Shown one piece after another: positions 43,882 through 52,828 of a stretch of 64,000 bases of DNA. The position numbers were made by a program, and so were the translations under genes. Numbering within the stretch: position 1 is the stretch's first letter; every line of letters begins with the position of its first letter. A model generated the notes under the pieces. The model worked only from the letters and a program-made list of their open reading frames with translations, was not told where the DNA came from and made no database searches. Source of the DNA: BJGV01 sp964194745 (GTDB lineage: Bacteria > Pseudomonadota > Gammaproteobacteria > Burkholderiales > Nitrosomonadaceae); NCBI GenBank assembly GCA_965248035.1, contig OZ252054.1, forward strand, positions 2,046,001 through 2,110,000. Direction: 5' to 3'.

Positions 43882-44262
43882 TCACTTCCCACAGGCGAAT
43901 TTCCAAAGCAGCTCACTAGTAGTACGCGGCGATACGGGCAGCCAGGGTCTGTTACCTATAATACCAACGTATTTACCCACACCCATATTCTTAGAGTGGA
44001 GAGTTTTAATAGTTGCCCGACTTTGTTTTCCCTTGCAGTCGTATTTTCTTACCCCTAATTTGGACATATACGGCTTACTAGCATTCGTCTGAATCGTCTT
44101 ATAGTCAGTCAGAACCCACATACGCACTATGTTGCCTGTTTTTTGAATAGTGGCAGGGTCAGCGTAGAAGGTATCCGTTTCATTACTTTCAATCTCAACC
44201 CATTCTGCCATCACATTGCTACTTGCAGTAATCAGCATTAAAGTTAACAGTAGTTTTTTCAT
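43882..44262 (-). CDS. surface-adhesin protein E-like (Adhesin_E) secreted protein
   Basis: 126 residues with a signal peptide (KLLLTLMLITASSNVMAEWV). The mature sequence EIESNETDTFYADPATIQKT, VRMWVLTDYKTIQTNASKPY, VRKYDCKGKQSRATIKTLH matches the Adhesin_E domain pattern (F/YxDPxTI, WxLxDYK, YDCxxxxxR). Such proteins are common small exported proteins in Proteobacteria; an adhesin role is not implied. 21 bp upstream of the repeat-containing gene, so probably an operon. Confidence 0.75.
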   Translation of the reverse strand: MKKLLLTLMLITASSNVMAEWVEIESNETDTFYADPATIQKTGNIVRMWVLTDYKTIQTNASKPYMSKLGVRKYDCKGKQSRATIKTLHSKNMGVGKYVGIIGNRPWLPVSPRTTSELLWKFACGK

Positions 44263-44810
44263 GTAGCATTCTCCCCCCTACACCTAAAAAGGTTGGGATA
44301 ATTTGAGTGAATGCGCCTGATCATGTTAACGTGATAGCCAAGAGCCAAAGAATATCTGCAACATCGAGCGCATCTAGTAAAATCAACATGAGGAATAATA
44401 ATACTATGAGCAATCCAATCAAAACCACTAACAAAACAGTTCTGACTATGTTTTTTGCTGCTGTATCGTTGTTGATTCTCGCGAGTTGTTCTTCGATGCG
44501 CACAGGCTCCAACGAATTAAAGGCCAAGGTGGTCAAACCATTACCAGATACTGCCTTTATAGAGCATCCAGAACGCCAGAGCAAACGTGCCGACCTGCCA
44601 TTCCAGAAAGTCTGGATCGCGCCCGGTTTCGTGAAAAGCGCTTACCGAGAACTACTCGTCGCGCCGGTGAATACTCAATACATGTTTGATATGGATTGGC
44701 TGCATCAAATAAGCTCGGCAAATTGGCTCGGTAATGTAAAAAAAGGGAACTATATACTTTACACCGGAAAATATTGTGGTATAATTCTCTTATCATGAGA
44801 GGAGGATGCC

Positions 44811-45705
44811 ATGCCTTATAAGATCAATACTGCAATCAGTGTCTACCAGTTGATGGAAATGTTTCCTGACGAGGAAACCGCACGACAGTACCTTGAGGAT
44901 CGTTGCTGGAAATATGGTGTGTCTTGCCCGACATGTCAAAGCCTATCGGTCTATACAAGATTGGGAAAACGAAAAGGGATGTATGACTGTCGAGGATGCG
45001 GCAAGCATTTTAGTGTTCGGACCGGTTCCATTTTTGAAAAATCACACATTCGACTTCACAAATGGCTCTATGCCATTTACACCGTCATGACTTCTCGAAA
45101 GAGCATTAGCGCTATGCAATTAAGCAAAGAAATTGGGGTCACGTATAAGTCCGCCTGGTTTGCGTTGCATCGGATTCGAGAGGCTTGCCGTGGCGATCTT
45201 ACCCGTCTCTCAGGAATCGTAGAAATCGACGAAACGTATGTGGGCGGGAAAGAACGGAACAAGCACTGGAAGAAAGGGGATAAACCGAAAGCCGGGACAG
45301 TTGGCAAACAACCCGTCCTCGGCATGAGGGAGCGTGGTGGCAAGACCGTGGCCCTGCCAGTGCCTGCGACGGATCGGCTTACGCTGTGGACGGAGATTCA
45401 AGAGGCGATAGAAATAGGCAGCACGCTCTATACGGATGACCATGCCGCCTATCGAGGCATTGAGCGTAAAGGCTATCAGCACCAAGCCGTAAACCATTGG
45501 CATTGAGAGCGTTTGGGCGGTCTTAAAACGTGGACTGAACGGCACATTCCATCAAGTATCCGTCAAGCATTTATCGCGTTATATTCATGAATTTTCGTTC
45601 AGGCTCAATGAAGGACGTTGTGGCCGGGAGACCATGCACCGCATTGAAAGCGTCTGTGATGCGGCCATTGGCAAACGCTTAACGTATCAGGGGCTTGTCC
45701 AATGA
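44811..45705 (+). pseudogene. IS1595 transposase with internal deletion/frameshift (copy 3)
   Basis: Same lesion as copies 1 and 2. One own change, Leu for Ser in YTRLGKRKG. That a copy with this lesion sits in its own target duplication implies movement with help from another transposase, or that the shifted protein is still made. Confidence 0.85.
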
Positions 45706-46568
45706 GCGCCGTAGGGACCGGCCTCTTGGATTCGGCTGTGGATGTGCTTTTTGCTCACTCCCCACTCGTTCACCGCTTGATCCAGGGAGACGCCACACTC
45801 CGTGCTTCGATCACGAGAGAAAGCGTGGATTTAATTGTGACCTCTCCCCCCTATAACGTTGGCAAAGCATATTCTGGTGCCCAACAAGATGATTCATTGC
45901 CCTACGACGCCTATTTGAACTTTTCTAAACAGTGGCTGACGAATTGTTTTCATTGGACGAAATCGACCGGTCGCTTATGCGTCAATGTCTCGCTGGATAA
46001 AAACAAGAATGGCAAGCAACCGCTTTCAGCAGACATCACGCGATTAGCAATGGAGGCCGGGTGGTGCTATCATGCGACTATTCTGTGGAATGAAGGCAAT
46101 ATCTCCCGTCGCACGGCATGGGGGAGTTGGAAGTCAGCCAGCGCCCCTCATGTCATTGCCCCTGTGGAAACCATTATTGTGCTCTATAAAGATACGTGGA
46201 AACGTGAGCGCCCTGGAAACAACGATATTAGCGCCGAGGAATTTAAGGAATGGTCGTTGGGGTCATGGTCATTCAATGGAGAGAGCAGGAAACGGATTGG
46301 TCATGAGGCCCCATTTCCAAGAGAACTGCCGAAACGCTGCATCAAGATATTCTCGTTTATCGGGGACACGGTGTTTGATCCGTTTGTCGGATCGGGCACT
46401 ACTATGATAGAAGCGATCCGACATGGTCGGCAAGCCATTGGTCTTGAGAAAGAGCCCAAATATTGTGAGCTGACCAGAGATCGGATTTTCAAGGAATGCA
46501 ATCTCTCATTGAGGAAATCCTTACCGATAAGGCAGGGAAAATCTACTGCGCCGTGTTGGAGCAGTTAA
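45702..46568 (+). CDS. beta-class DNA methyltransferase, transposon cargo (copy 3)
   Basis: 288 residues, same protein sequence as copy 1 (GHEAPFP). TSPPYN and DPFVGSGTT motifs intact; start overlaps the transposase stop by four bases. Confidence 0.88.
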   Translation: MSAVGTGLLDSAVDVLFAHSPLVHRLIQGDATLRASITRESVDLIVTSPPYNVGKAYSGAQQDDSLPYDAYLNFSKQWLTNCFHWTKSTGRLCVNVSLDKNKNGKQPLSADITRLAMEAGWCYHATILWNEGNISRRTAWGSWKSASAPHVIAPVETIIVLYKDTWKRERPGNNDISAEEFKEWSLGSWSFNGESRKRIGHEAPFPRELPKRCIKIFSFIGDTVFDPFVGSGTTMIEAIRHGRQAIGLEKEPKYCELTRDRIFKECNLSLRKSLPIRQGKSTAPCWSS

Positions 46569-46748
46569 TCTATCAACGGCCCTCTCAAGATTGAGTCCGG
46601 GGAGGTGACTGGTCTCACAGCCTGCCTCCTCGCCAATACCGATGCCTATGACAACCTGCTTTCCACGCTGAAACAGCGAACATTTGAGTTAGCCAAACAG
46701 ATTACCCCGTTACATCCGTTACATGGCAGTCCGGTAACAACTACATAA
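46496..46748 (+). pseudogene. restriction-gene remnant of the inner element (copy 3)
   Basis: Same remnant as copy 1 with a nine-base insertion near its end (PLHPLHGSPVTTT). Confidence 0.45.
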
Positions 46749-47308
46749 ATCCCTAAAAAGATATCAAAGAACTTGGCATGTACTTTCATGATCGGGTGGT
46801 ACAGGAATTCAGGCAGGATCTCAAGCATCGCTTTAAAGTCATCGAGCGTCCTGAGCAGTCACGACAACGAGCTCTACGCTTAGAACTAGCTCTGCTTGAG
46901 ATCGACCCATCAACACCGGTGTTGCATGCACTTAGCTGGGCGTCTCCTGTTCCGGGAACCGGTACAGCGCTCGGTATGGCCCAGAAGCGTACGGTCGCCT
47001 TCGAGGGACGACTGCGTGACCTTAAAACCGGTAAAGTAGTTGCCACCTTCGCTGACCACGATATGGCGGATGCTGGACCGCTTGATTTGACCCGGTTGAC
47101 TTGGTATGGTCCCGCCAAAGGCGTCATGGATCGCTGGGCGGAGCAATTCGTGGAGATTGCTAACAGCAAGGACGGCGCGGCAGTGACCGACCCGGTTGCT
47201 TTCACGCTGATGCCTTTCGAACCACCCACGGTAACAGAGATACAAATGAAGGTAGAAGACGCTTTTTAGGCACCCATTTGTTTCTGGTTGGAGAAAGTAA
47301 TTCGCTTG

Positions 47309-47340
47309 ATGTATGCTTTTTCGATCCAAAGCAGACATTC
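47309..47340. repeat. REP-like hairpin repeat, copy 18 (CGATCC loop)
   Basis: TGATGTATGCTTTTTCGATC then CAAAGCAGACATTC; downstream of the lipoprotein gene. Confidence 0.6.
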
Positions 47341-47462
47341 AATGACTCTTCTCTAGGCAACTAATTCGACTATTGTCTCATTTTTTAAACCCTATTTTTC
47401 ACGTAAAGCCAGCTTCTCCTGGCCAGTAAGAACCATCACTTACATTTATCTATAATTTTCGC

Positions 47463-47489
47463 TTGACATTACAGAACGGTCGTTATAAT
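47463..47489 (+). promoter_or_regulatory. promoter and probable operator of the TetR gene
   Basis: TTGACA (47463-47468), 15 bases, TATAAT (47484-47489). Between and overlapping the -10 is ACAGAACGGTCGTT, with the palindrome AACG-GT-CGTT. A similar TTACAGAACGTTCATTGTT stands before the next gene (48114-48132). This is the expected picture for autoregulation by a TetR-family repressor. Confidence 0.55.
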
Positions 47490-47514
47490 ATGCCTCTAAA
47501 GTTACAAACAGAAT

Positions 47515-48097
47515 ATGAGCAGACCCAGACAATATGATCGTGAAGAGGTGCTAGAGAAAACCACAGATCTATTTTGGGAGAGGGGTTTTGAAGCCACTTC
47601 CATGAATGAAGTGATAGCCCAGAACAGGGCTAAACAAGCATAGCTTATATAATGAATTTGGCGATAAAGAGGAATTATTTCTCTTATCTATCGATCAATA
47701 TGTTAATAAATCTATCAAAGTATTGAACGAAATACTCACCAAAAAACCATTAGGACTAGGTAATATTGAAACATTTTTTGGCAATCGAGTGAACTATGCT
47801 ACTTCTGAAAATTGCAAAGGATGCCTTTTAGTTAATTCTATTACCGGAATAAAGGTGCTAAGCGAAGAGATTAATCGAAAGGTTAAATCACTACTCTCAT
47901 ACTTTAATGTGTCTTTTTATAATTGCTTAAAAGCGGCACAGGATAATAATGAGATTAGTAAAGATAAGGATTGTAAAGCTTTGTCAGGTTATCTAGCTTG
48001 TTTTACCTTCGGATTATCGAATGTGGGAAGGAATGAAACAAAAAGGAGAAAATTACGGAAGATTCTAGATGTTGCATTATCGGCAATTAAAAATTAG
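47515..48097 (+). pseudogene. TetR-family transcriptional regulator, frameshifted in the HTH
   Basis: ATG 47515 reads MSRPRQYDREEVLEKTTDLF, WERGFEATSMNEVIAQNR and then, one base out of phase, GLNKHSLYNEFGDKEELFLL and the rest from 47723 to 48097 (ENCKGCLLVNSITGIKVLSE). The helix-turn-helix (TSMNEVIA...GLNKHSLYNEFGDK) is intact apart from the one-base indel near 47630. The type resembles NemR/AcuR-like repressors of about 190 residues. Without a functional product the 48.2-kb gene may be expressed without control. Confidence 0.8.
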
Positions 48098-48113
48098 ATA
48101 TTTTTTTGCACAG

Positions 48114-48132
48114 TTACAGAACGTTCATTGTT
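48114..48132 (+). promoter_or_regulatory. second probable TetR operator
   Basis: TTACAGAACGTTCATTGTT contains the palindrome GAACGTTC and matches the site at 47469-47484 in 12 leading bases (TTACAGAACG). It lies 64 bp before the next start codon. Confidence 0.5.
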
Positions 48133-48195
48133 AAATATTTCATTTTTACTACGCAATAGATACATAATTCTTAAACAACCTTAAAGGAGACAATT

Positions 48196-48600
48196 ATGAG
48201 CAATTCAAAAAAATATAATGTGGCAATTTTTAGAAATGTTAACGCTGTAAATAGATTAGCAACCATTAAATTGGTTCACCTCCTTTTTTTTAGTTCTTTA
48301 GTTGGATTATTTTTATTGTCAGCCAATGCAGCCGAGCTAACGGGTACAGCTTCTAAAATTGATTCTGGTTTCTACGACGGTAGCTACGGTAGAGGGGCAT
48401 ATTGGGTAACAAGGGGACTCTATAGCTCAATATTCAGTGTTGATGTCAAAAGTGTAATTGGTTCGGATGCGGCAAACGCTAATACAAATAAATCACCGAG
48501 CTCGATTCGTGAAGGTGCTGACAATCCAGTGAAATACTTTATTTACAGTTATTACTACTTGGATCATACCAGTGATTCTTCCAAAATTGAAGCAATGTGA
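48196..48600 (+). CDS. hypothetical exported or membrane-anchored protein
   Basis: 134 residues. One long hydrophobic segment (HLLFFSSLVGLFLLSANAAE) after a 27-residue cytoplasmic N-terminus, ending in an Ala-x-Ala site, so it may be a signal peptide. The mature part is Ser/Tyr/Gly-rich (DSGFYDGSYGRGAYWVTRGL). Good ribosome site AAAGGAGA. Probably the target of the TetR regulator next door. A further small frame (GTG 48598, 36 codons) overlaps its stop. Function unknown. Confidence 0.5.
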   Translation: MSNSKKYNVAIFRNVNAVNRLATIKLVHLLFFSSLVGLFLLSANAAELTGTASKIDSGFYDGSYGRGAYWVTRGLYSSIFSVDVKSVIGSDAANANTNKSPSSIREGADNPVKYFIYSYYYLDHTSDSSKIEAM

Positions 48601-48742
48601 TTCGAGCAGAACATGAACTTAGAGCCCAGGAGTTGCAACTATGCAGAAAAGCTCTGGTAGAAGTTTCTAGAGTTGCGCAATTAAAAAGCATCATCCAGGC
48701 GTAGGCTAACAACATTTTCAAACAACTTTTAGGAGAAATAAG

Positions 48743-48952
48743 ATGGTTACTTTATCAATTTTTAGTGCATTGCTTGTTCTGAGCTTTTCCGTGTTCGTTT
48801 TTGTCGCTACGTGGTACGTAACTCCTATGGTGCAGGTGATAGATATATCGAATTCACCATTAGCACGACCAGTGTTAAAGCCTTTTACTTGGGAACCTGG
48901 GTTAATCCGTTATCCGGAGAATAACTACGCTATACGCGGTGTATTTGAGTGA
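48743..48952 (+). CDS. small membrane-anchored protein
   Basis: 69 residues from ATG 48743, ribosome site TAGGAGAA. An N-terminal hydrophobic helix (IFSALLVLSFSVFVFVATWY) and a Pro-rich tail (PLARPVLKPFTWEPGLIRYP). It follows the 48.2-kb gene and could share its promoter. Unknown function. Confidence 0.45.
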   Translation: MVTLSIFSALLVLSFSVFVFVATWYVTPMVQVIDISNSPLARPVLKPFTWEPGLIRYPENNYAIRGVFE

Positions 48953-49041
48953 AAGTGATGGGAATTTACTCAGATTTAAGGTTTTTGACAAAATTAGACT
49001 TAAAATTGGCTTTTTACTTGCGTTAAAATTTTATTGATTGT

Positions 49042-49064
49042 GAATGTTCGCTTTGGGTCGAACG
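49042..49064. repeat. REP-like hairpin repeat, copy 19 (GGGTCG loop, half)
   Basis: GAATGTTCGCTTTGGGTCGA ACG. Only feature in 48953-49270. Confidence 0.5.
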
Positions 49065-49270
49065 TAAATGGTCGAGCTTCGGCTCTAGGGCTTTTGTTGA
49101 TAATCCAACTAGAGCACATTCTAAACTTGATTTTTCAGTATATGCTTGACATTTAATCATATTAAGTCTATTATTAGAAAATCAACTAACTGATTATATA
49201 TCGATATATTATTCTTGCAATGGTAATTGATGACAAATAATCAATAATATCAGCATGGCATTAGCGATAG

Positions 49271-49480
49271 TTGCTACTTTACTACACCCATGTAATTGAA
49301 ATAGAGGGTGTCAGCGGTAATACTAGATACGCCGCATCAGGTAGAACGGCGGAAGGTTGTTTGGGAAGTATTGTAATTAAGCTAATGGAGACCCAATCAC
49401 ATGATTTTATTTATTACCGTATTAGCAAAACGTTAATAATTAAAGTCTACAATCTTCAAATACAAAAGAGAGAAATTTGA
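49271..49480 (+). CDS. small protein upstream of the zinc/HTH protein, possible toxin-type partner
   Basis: 69 residues: IEIEGVSGNTRYAASGRTAE, GCLGSIVIKLMETQSHDFIY, YRISKTLIIKVYNLQIQ. It resembles no family I can name with confidence. Its TGA overlaps the TTG start of the next gene by four bases, and the pair (small protein then Cys-x2-Cys/HTH protein) has the layout of MqsRA-like or other reversed toxin-antitoxin operons. The start is uncertain. Confidence 0.35.
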   Translation: MLLYYTHVIEIEGVSGNTRYAASGRTAEGCLGSIVIKLMETQSHDFIYYRISKTLIIKVYNLQIQKREI

Positions 49481-50070
49481 ATCAGGAAACAAAATTTAAT
49501 ACTTGCCATAAATGTAGCTCTACGCAGGTAAAGACATATACCTTACCGTATCATGTAGAAAATCTCCTTGGCATGCGTATTAGGGTCAATGATTGTGCAA
49601 TTAAAACGGCTTGCTACATATGTAAAGAAGAAGTGATTACCATTCCAGATGTTAAAGGACTGATTACTGCTGTCGCAGTTGCTCGAATTATGCTTCCTAC
49701 CAAATTGAGCGGATTAGAAATTAAGTTTCTTCGCAAAGTAATTGAGTTATCTTCAAAGGGCTTTGCCAAAATCATGGGTATTAGGCCTGAAACGGTTTCT
49801 CGTTGGGAGAGTAATGGTGAACAAAAAATTGGCTATTCTGAGGAAAAGATATTTAGAATTTTAGTTGGAAATAAGTTAAAAAAAGAACCGCAGGACGGTG
49901 ATAAAGCCCCAGCGGTAGATTATGATCATATGGCTATCGTAGAAATGGCCATCAATCCGATCAGACCATCTGGAAATGCCCCACTCTTAAAATTTGCACG
50001 AGTAAGAATGAAATTAAAAAACAAAAAAGCTCAAGATCTTTGGGATGAATTAGAATCCAAAGCGGCGTAA
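49477..50070 (+). CDS. zinc-finger and HTH protein, MqsA-like antitoxin type
   Basis: 197 residues from TTG 49477. N-terminal Cys pairs: FNTCHKCSSTQVKTY and AIKTACYICKEEVIT, a zinc-binding module as in MqsA. In the middle is a helix-turn-helix, LSGLEIKFLRKVIELSSKGF, AKIMGIRPETVSRWESNGEQ, of the XRE type used by such antitoxins to repress their own operon. A ~60-residue tail follows. The protein is longer than MqsA (131 residues). Regulator or antitoxin is the likely role. Confidence 0.65.
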   Translation: MNQETKFNTCHKCSSTQVKTYTLPYHVENLLGMRIRVNDCAIKTACYICKEEVITIPDVKGLITAVAVARIMLPTKLSGLEIKFLRKVIELSSKGFAKIMGIRPETVSRWESNGEQKIGYSEEKIFRILVGNKLKKEPQDGDKAPAVDYDHMAIVEMAINPIRPSGNAPLLKFARVRMKLKNKKAQDLWDELESKAA

Positions 50071-50164
50071 GATATTTGTAATGAACCTGGGCGCTGCTCG
50101 TGAGGTATTTCTTACCGCAAGAAAAGAGCATGCTGACGCTAAAGCGTGAGGCCATTGTAACCTC

Positions 50165-50476
50165 TTACTTTGCAGCCCTCGCTCGTTCACGTTCAGCTCC
50201 CAGGTTGGAAACCTCCCTTTCCAATTTCTCAAGACGGCGTTTTTCTGAAATATCTAGTCTTGTTCTGTCAGTAATGCTACGGATATTGTGTTTGATCTGA
50301 GTATTAGTCTCTTGCTTTGCAGCCCGCGCTCGTTCACGTTCAGCCCCCAGGTTGGAAACCTCCCTTTCCAATTTCTCGAGACGGCGTTTTTCTGAAATGT
50401 CTAGTCCGTCGACCTCATCTTGGGCGTGTGCTTGGAAAACGACTGAGATCAGTATGGCAAGGATAAAGGTTTTCAA
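50165..50476 (-). CDS. secreted coiled-coil protein with a tandem duplication
   Basis: 103 residues with a signal peptide (ILAILISVVFQAHAQDEVDG). LDISEKRRLEKLEREVSNLG, AERERARAAK occurs twice, separated by QETNTQIKHNIRSITDRTR. Each unit is a heptad-type coiled coil. The DNA units (50171-50264 and 50311-50404) are about 95% identical, so the duplication is recent. Periplasmic, function unknown. The second copy ends at the stop codon. Confidence 0.55.
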   Translation of the reverse strand: MKTFILAILISVVFQAHAQDEVDGLDISEKRRLEKLEREVSNLGAERERARAAKQETNTQIKHNIRSITDRTRLDISEKRRLEKLEREVSNLGAERERARAAK

Positions 50477-50608
50477 GGTGCCATCCTCTAAAAACTACCA
50501 TTAAACATCTATTTTAATGATACGTAATCAGTAGGCTAGAGGTTAGACTCCTCAACAGTATCAGTAGAAACAAATGGTTAGATAGAAATTCCTGGCTATT
50601 TTTATTTC

Positions 50609-51034
50609 TCAAACAACTAGCTTTGCTAACCCCTCAGGAAGGCTTGCTCCCATTACAATTCTTTGTTCATATACTGCGACACCTACACCGAATCCTATAA
50701 CCTTATTCCCAGAAAGTATGTTGTTTCCTATTCGAATACCACTACCCTGGATTTCGCATTCAGGAAGTTTTTGTGAAAGTCCCTTAATGATGCGCCTCTC
50801 CTGGTCAAAACTATAGAGCTCCTGTCCATTAAGAATTACTTTAAAGCCATCCTCTATAAGTTCATATTGTATGTTTGGAGCGGGTTCATTTCCCAAAACT
50901 TCCAAAACTGCTTTGGTACCATCAAGTAAAATAATTGAAATGCGACCCGTTTTGTCTTCTAGGATTGCTCGCTTGCCCCATAATAGTGGTATTCTAACGT
51001 CCTCAAATCTTTGACTTCCCATGTTCAAATTCAT
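50609..51034 (-). CDS. hypothetical protein
   Basis: 141 residues, beta-rich and without signal or membrane segment: RIPLLWGKRAILEDKTGRIS, DGFKVILNGQELYSFDQERR, SGIRIGNNILSGNKVIGFGV. No family recognised. GAGGAGTT ribosome site before ATG 51034. The start might be at MGSQRFEDV five codons later. Confidence 0.55.
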   Translation of the reverse strand: MNLNMGSQRFEDVRIPLLWGKRAILEDKTGRISIILLDGTKAVLEVLGNEPAPNIQYELIEDGFKVILNGQELYSFDQERRIIKGLSQKLPECEIQGSGIRIGNNILSGNKVIGFGVGVAVYEQRIVMGASLPEGLAKLVV

Positions 51035-51348
51035 GACTCAACTCCTCATTGATTCTTCGTTTGTCCCTGCACTCGATTCAGACGCATAAAGCAATGATAA
51101 GAAAAATGTGTGTAGCATGAATACTACAATTGAGCTTTTCATTATTCTTCCCTTCTTTTAAAGGCAGATTATTCGCCTAACTTAGATCTATTGATCAGAC
51201 AGTGATTACAACGACAAAAATTCAACAATCTAAAGCATTGCAATAAGGTAAAAACTGGATGGGCACATTGTAGAGGAGCTTGGGGCTTGGGATATTCGCA
51301 ATGAACCTGGACGCTTTGGTTAATATCTGAAGTCGGCTTTTAATCCAA
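51035..51348. other. 314-bp gene-free stretch with a short repeat
   Basis: Contains GATATTCGCAATGAACCTGG ACGCT (51291-51315), which resembles GATATTTGTAATGAACCTGG GCGCT at 50070-50094. Nothing else recognised. Confidence 0.4.
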
Positions 51349-52698
51349 TTGCAGATTAGAACAAAACCTGTTTTCATTGGCCTAGTGACTTCACAAGACA
51401 AACCTACATACCTTGCTGCTGACGTAAGCCGACGAGAAGTCTGGTCGTGGGCAATGTTCGATTTTGCAAACTCCGGCTACACTACTGTTGTCATTACAAC
51501 AATATTCAATGCTTATTTCGTTGCCGCGGTGGTTGGCAATCAGAACTGGGGAACATTCGCATGGACGGCGACGCTTGCAGTTTCATATGTACTCATTATT
51601 CTAACTGCGCCTGTTCTAGGCGCGTATGCCGATGCCTACGCTGCAAAAAAACGTCTTCTATTTCTAACTGCCATAGGTTGTATTATCTTCACCGCACTGC
51701 TTTTCTTTGTCGGCCCAGGAGATTTTTGGTTAGCGGTGGTGCTTATAATTTTTGCGAATTTCTTCTTTGGTAGCGGTGAGAATCTGATTGCCGCATTTCT
51801 ACCTGAGCTGGCACAAAGCAAGGCACTTGGAAAGGTATCAGGCTGGGGCTGGAGTCTTGGTTATCTTGGTGGCATGGTAAGCTTAGGATGCTCACTCGCG
51901 TATGTGACTTGGGCGCAGGAGCAGGGACAACAGGCTGAACAATTCGTGCCAGTAACCCTGCTAATAACCGCTTTTTTGTTCGCCGTGTCCTGTGTTCCGA
52001 CATTTCTCTACCTGAGAGAACGGGCACAACCGCAACCACATCTACACAAACGCAGCATAGTAGGTGAAGCCTTCGCACGACTAGGCGACACAATTAAACA
52101 TGTGCGTGACTATCGTGACTTGGTACGCTTTCTTGTTTGCCTCATAGCCTATCAGGCAGGCATTCAAACGGTGGTAGTGACAGCTGCGATATATGCGCAA
52201 CAGGTAATGAACTTTGATACTGGCGACACTATGTTACTAGTAGTATTGGTTAACATCACCGCTGCGCTGGGCGCATTCGTATTTGGCAATATACAAGATA
52301 AAATTGGTCATATTCTAACCATCGCGCTGACCCTTATTGGTTGGATCGTCATGGTGTTACTTGCTTGGGGAGCGGAAGAACGTGCCACGTTCTGGTTAGC
52401 AGCCAACATTGCCGGCTTGTGTTTGGGCGCATCCCAGTCAGCAGGACGTGCTCTGGTTGGATACTTTACACCCGCACTTCGACGAGCTGAATTTTTTGGG
52501 CTGTGGGGGCTGGCAGTAAAATTGTCATCGATACTCGGTCCGGTAACATATGGGTTGGTAAGCTGGATATCGAATGGCGATCATCGTCTTGCGATGCTAA
52601 TTACTGGCAGCTATTTTATTATCGGCCTAGTGATATTAATGGGTGTAAATGTGCGAAGGGGTCGACAAGCTGCGCTACGCAATAAAGCAATTCTTTAA
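51349..52698 (+). CDS. MFS transporter, UMF1 family
   Basis: About 437-449 residues; TTG 51349 or GTG 51385 are the possible starts and neither has a strong ribosome site. The opening EVWSWAMFDFANSGYTTVVI is the signature of the UMF1 (Atg22-like) family. Eleven to twelve membrane segments follow, with VLGAYADAYAAKKRLLFLTA as the MFS loop 2-3 motif, and late GASQSAGRALVGYFTPALRR. Related proteins may export amino acids or other small molecules; substrate here unknown. The last codons (RNKAIL) lead up to the converging copper genes. Confidence 0.85.
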   Translation: MQIRTKPVFIGLVTSQDKPTYLAADVSRREVWSWAMFDFANSGYTTVVITTIFNAYFVAAVVGNQNWGTFAWTATLAVSYVLIILTAPVLGAYADAYAAKKRLLFLTAIGCIIFTALLFFVGPGDFWLAVVLIIFANFFFGSGENLIAAFLPELAQSKALGKVSGWGWSLGYLGGMVSLGCSLAYVTWAQEQGQQAEQFVPVTLLITAFLFAVSCVPTFLYLRERAQPQPHLHKRSIVGEAFARLGDTIKHVRDYRDLVRFLVCLIAYQAGIQTVVVTAAIYAQQVMNFDTGDTMLLVVLVNITAALGAFVFGNIQDKIGHILTIALTLIGWIVMVLLAWGAEERATFWLAANIAGLCLGASQSAGRALVGYFTPALRRAEFFGLWGLAVKLSSILGPVTYGLVSWISNGDHRLAMLITGSYFIIGLVILMGVNVRRGRQAALRNKAIL

Positions 52699-52828
52699 TA
52701 CAGTGTAGAAATCCACGGAGATATAAAATCTATGCGCTAGCACCGTTTTGGTTAAAGCATTTATTACTGCTTTATCCCTATTAATCTGCCTTCTTGGCCT
52801 AAGCTCAGATTTTCCGCAATCCGTAAAT

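Larger units (their letters stand above)
44745..46753 (+). mobile_element. inner-type IS1595-family element, copy 3 (2009 bp)
   Basis: Same ends and content as copies 1 and 2, with nine extra bases near the right end (a duplicated GTTACATCC-like unit). Flanking octamers TAAAAAAA (44737-44744) and TAAAAAGA (46754-46761) match at seven of eight positions, consistent with transposition into the lipoprotein gene. Confidence 0.9.
44406..47269 (+). pseudogene. DUF3313 lipoprotein interrupted by transposon copy 3
   Basis: 5' part 44406-44744 (MSNPIKTTNKTVLTMFFAAV, lipobox LILASC, then ADLPFQKVWIAPGFVKSAYR) and 3' part 46754-47269 (DIKELGMYFHDRVVQEFRQD, LELALLEIDPSTPVLHALSW, VAFEGRLRDLKTGKVVATFA). 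Together they make a ~280-residue lipoprotein of the DUF3313 type. The transposon is flanked by TAAAAAAA and TAAAAAGA. The join is one base out of frame because of the A-tract. Outer-membrane lipoprotein, function unknown. Confidence 0.75.
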
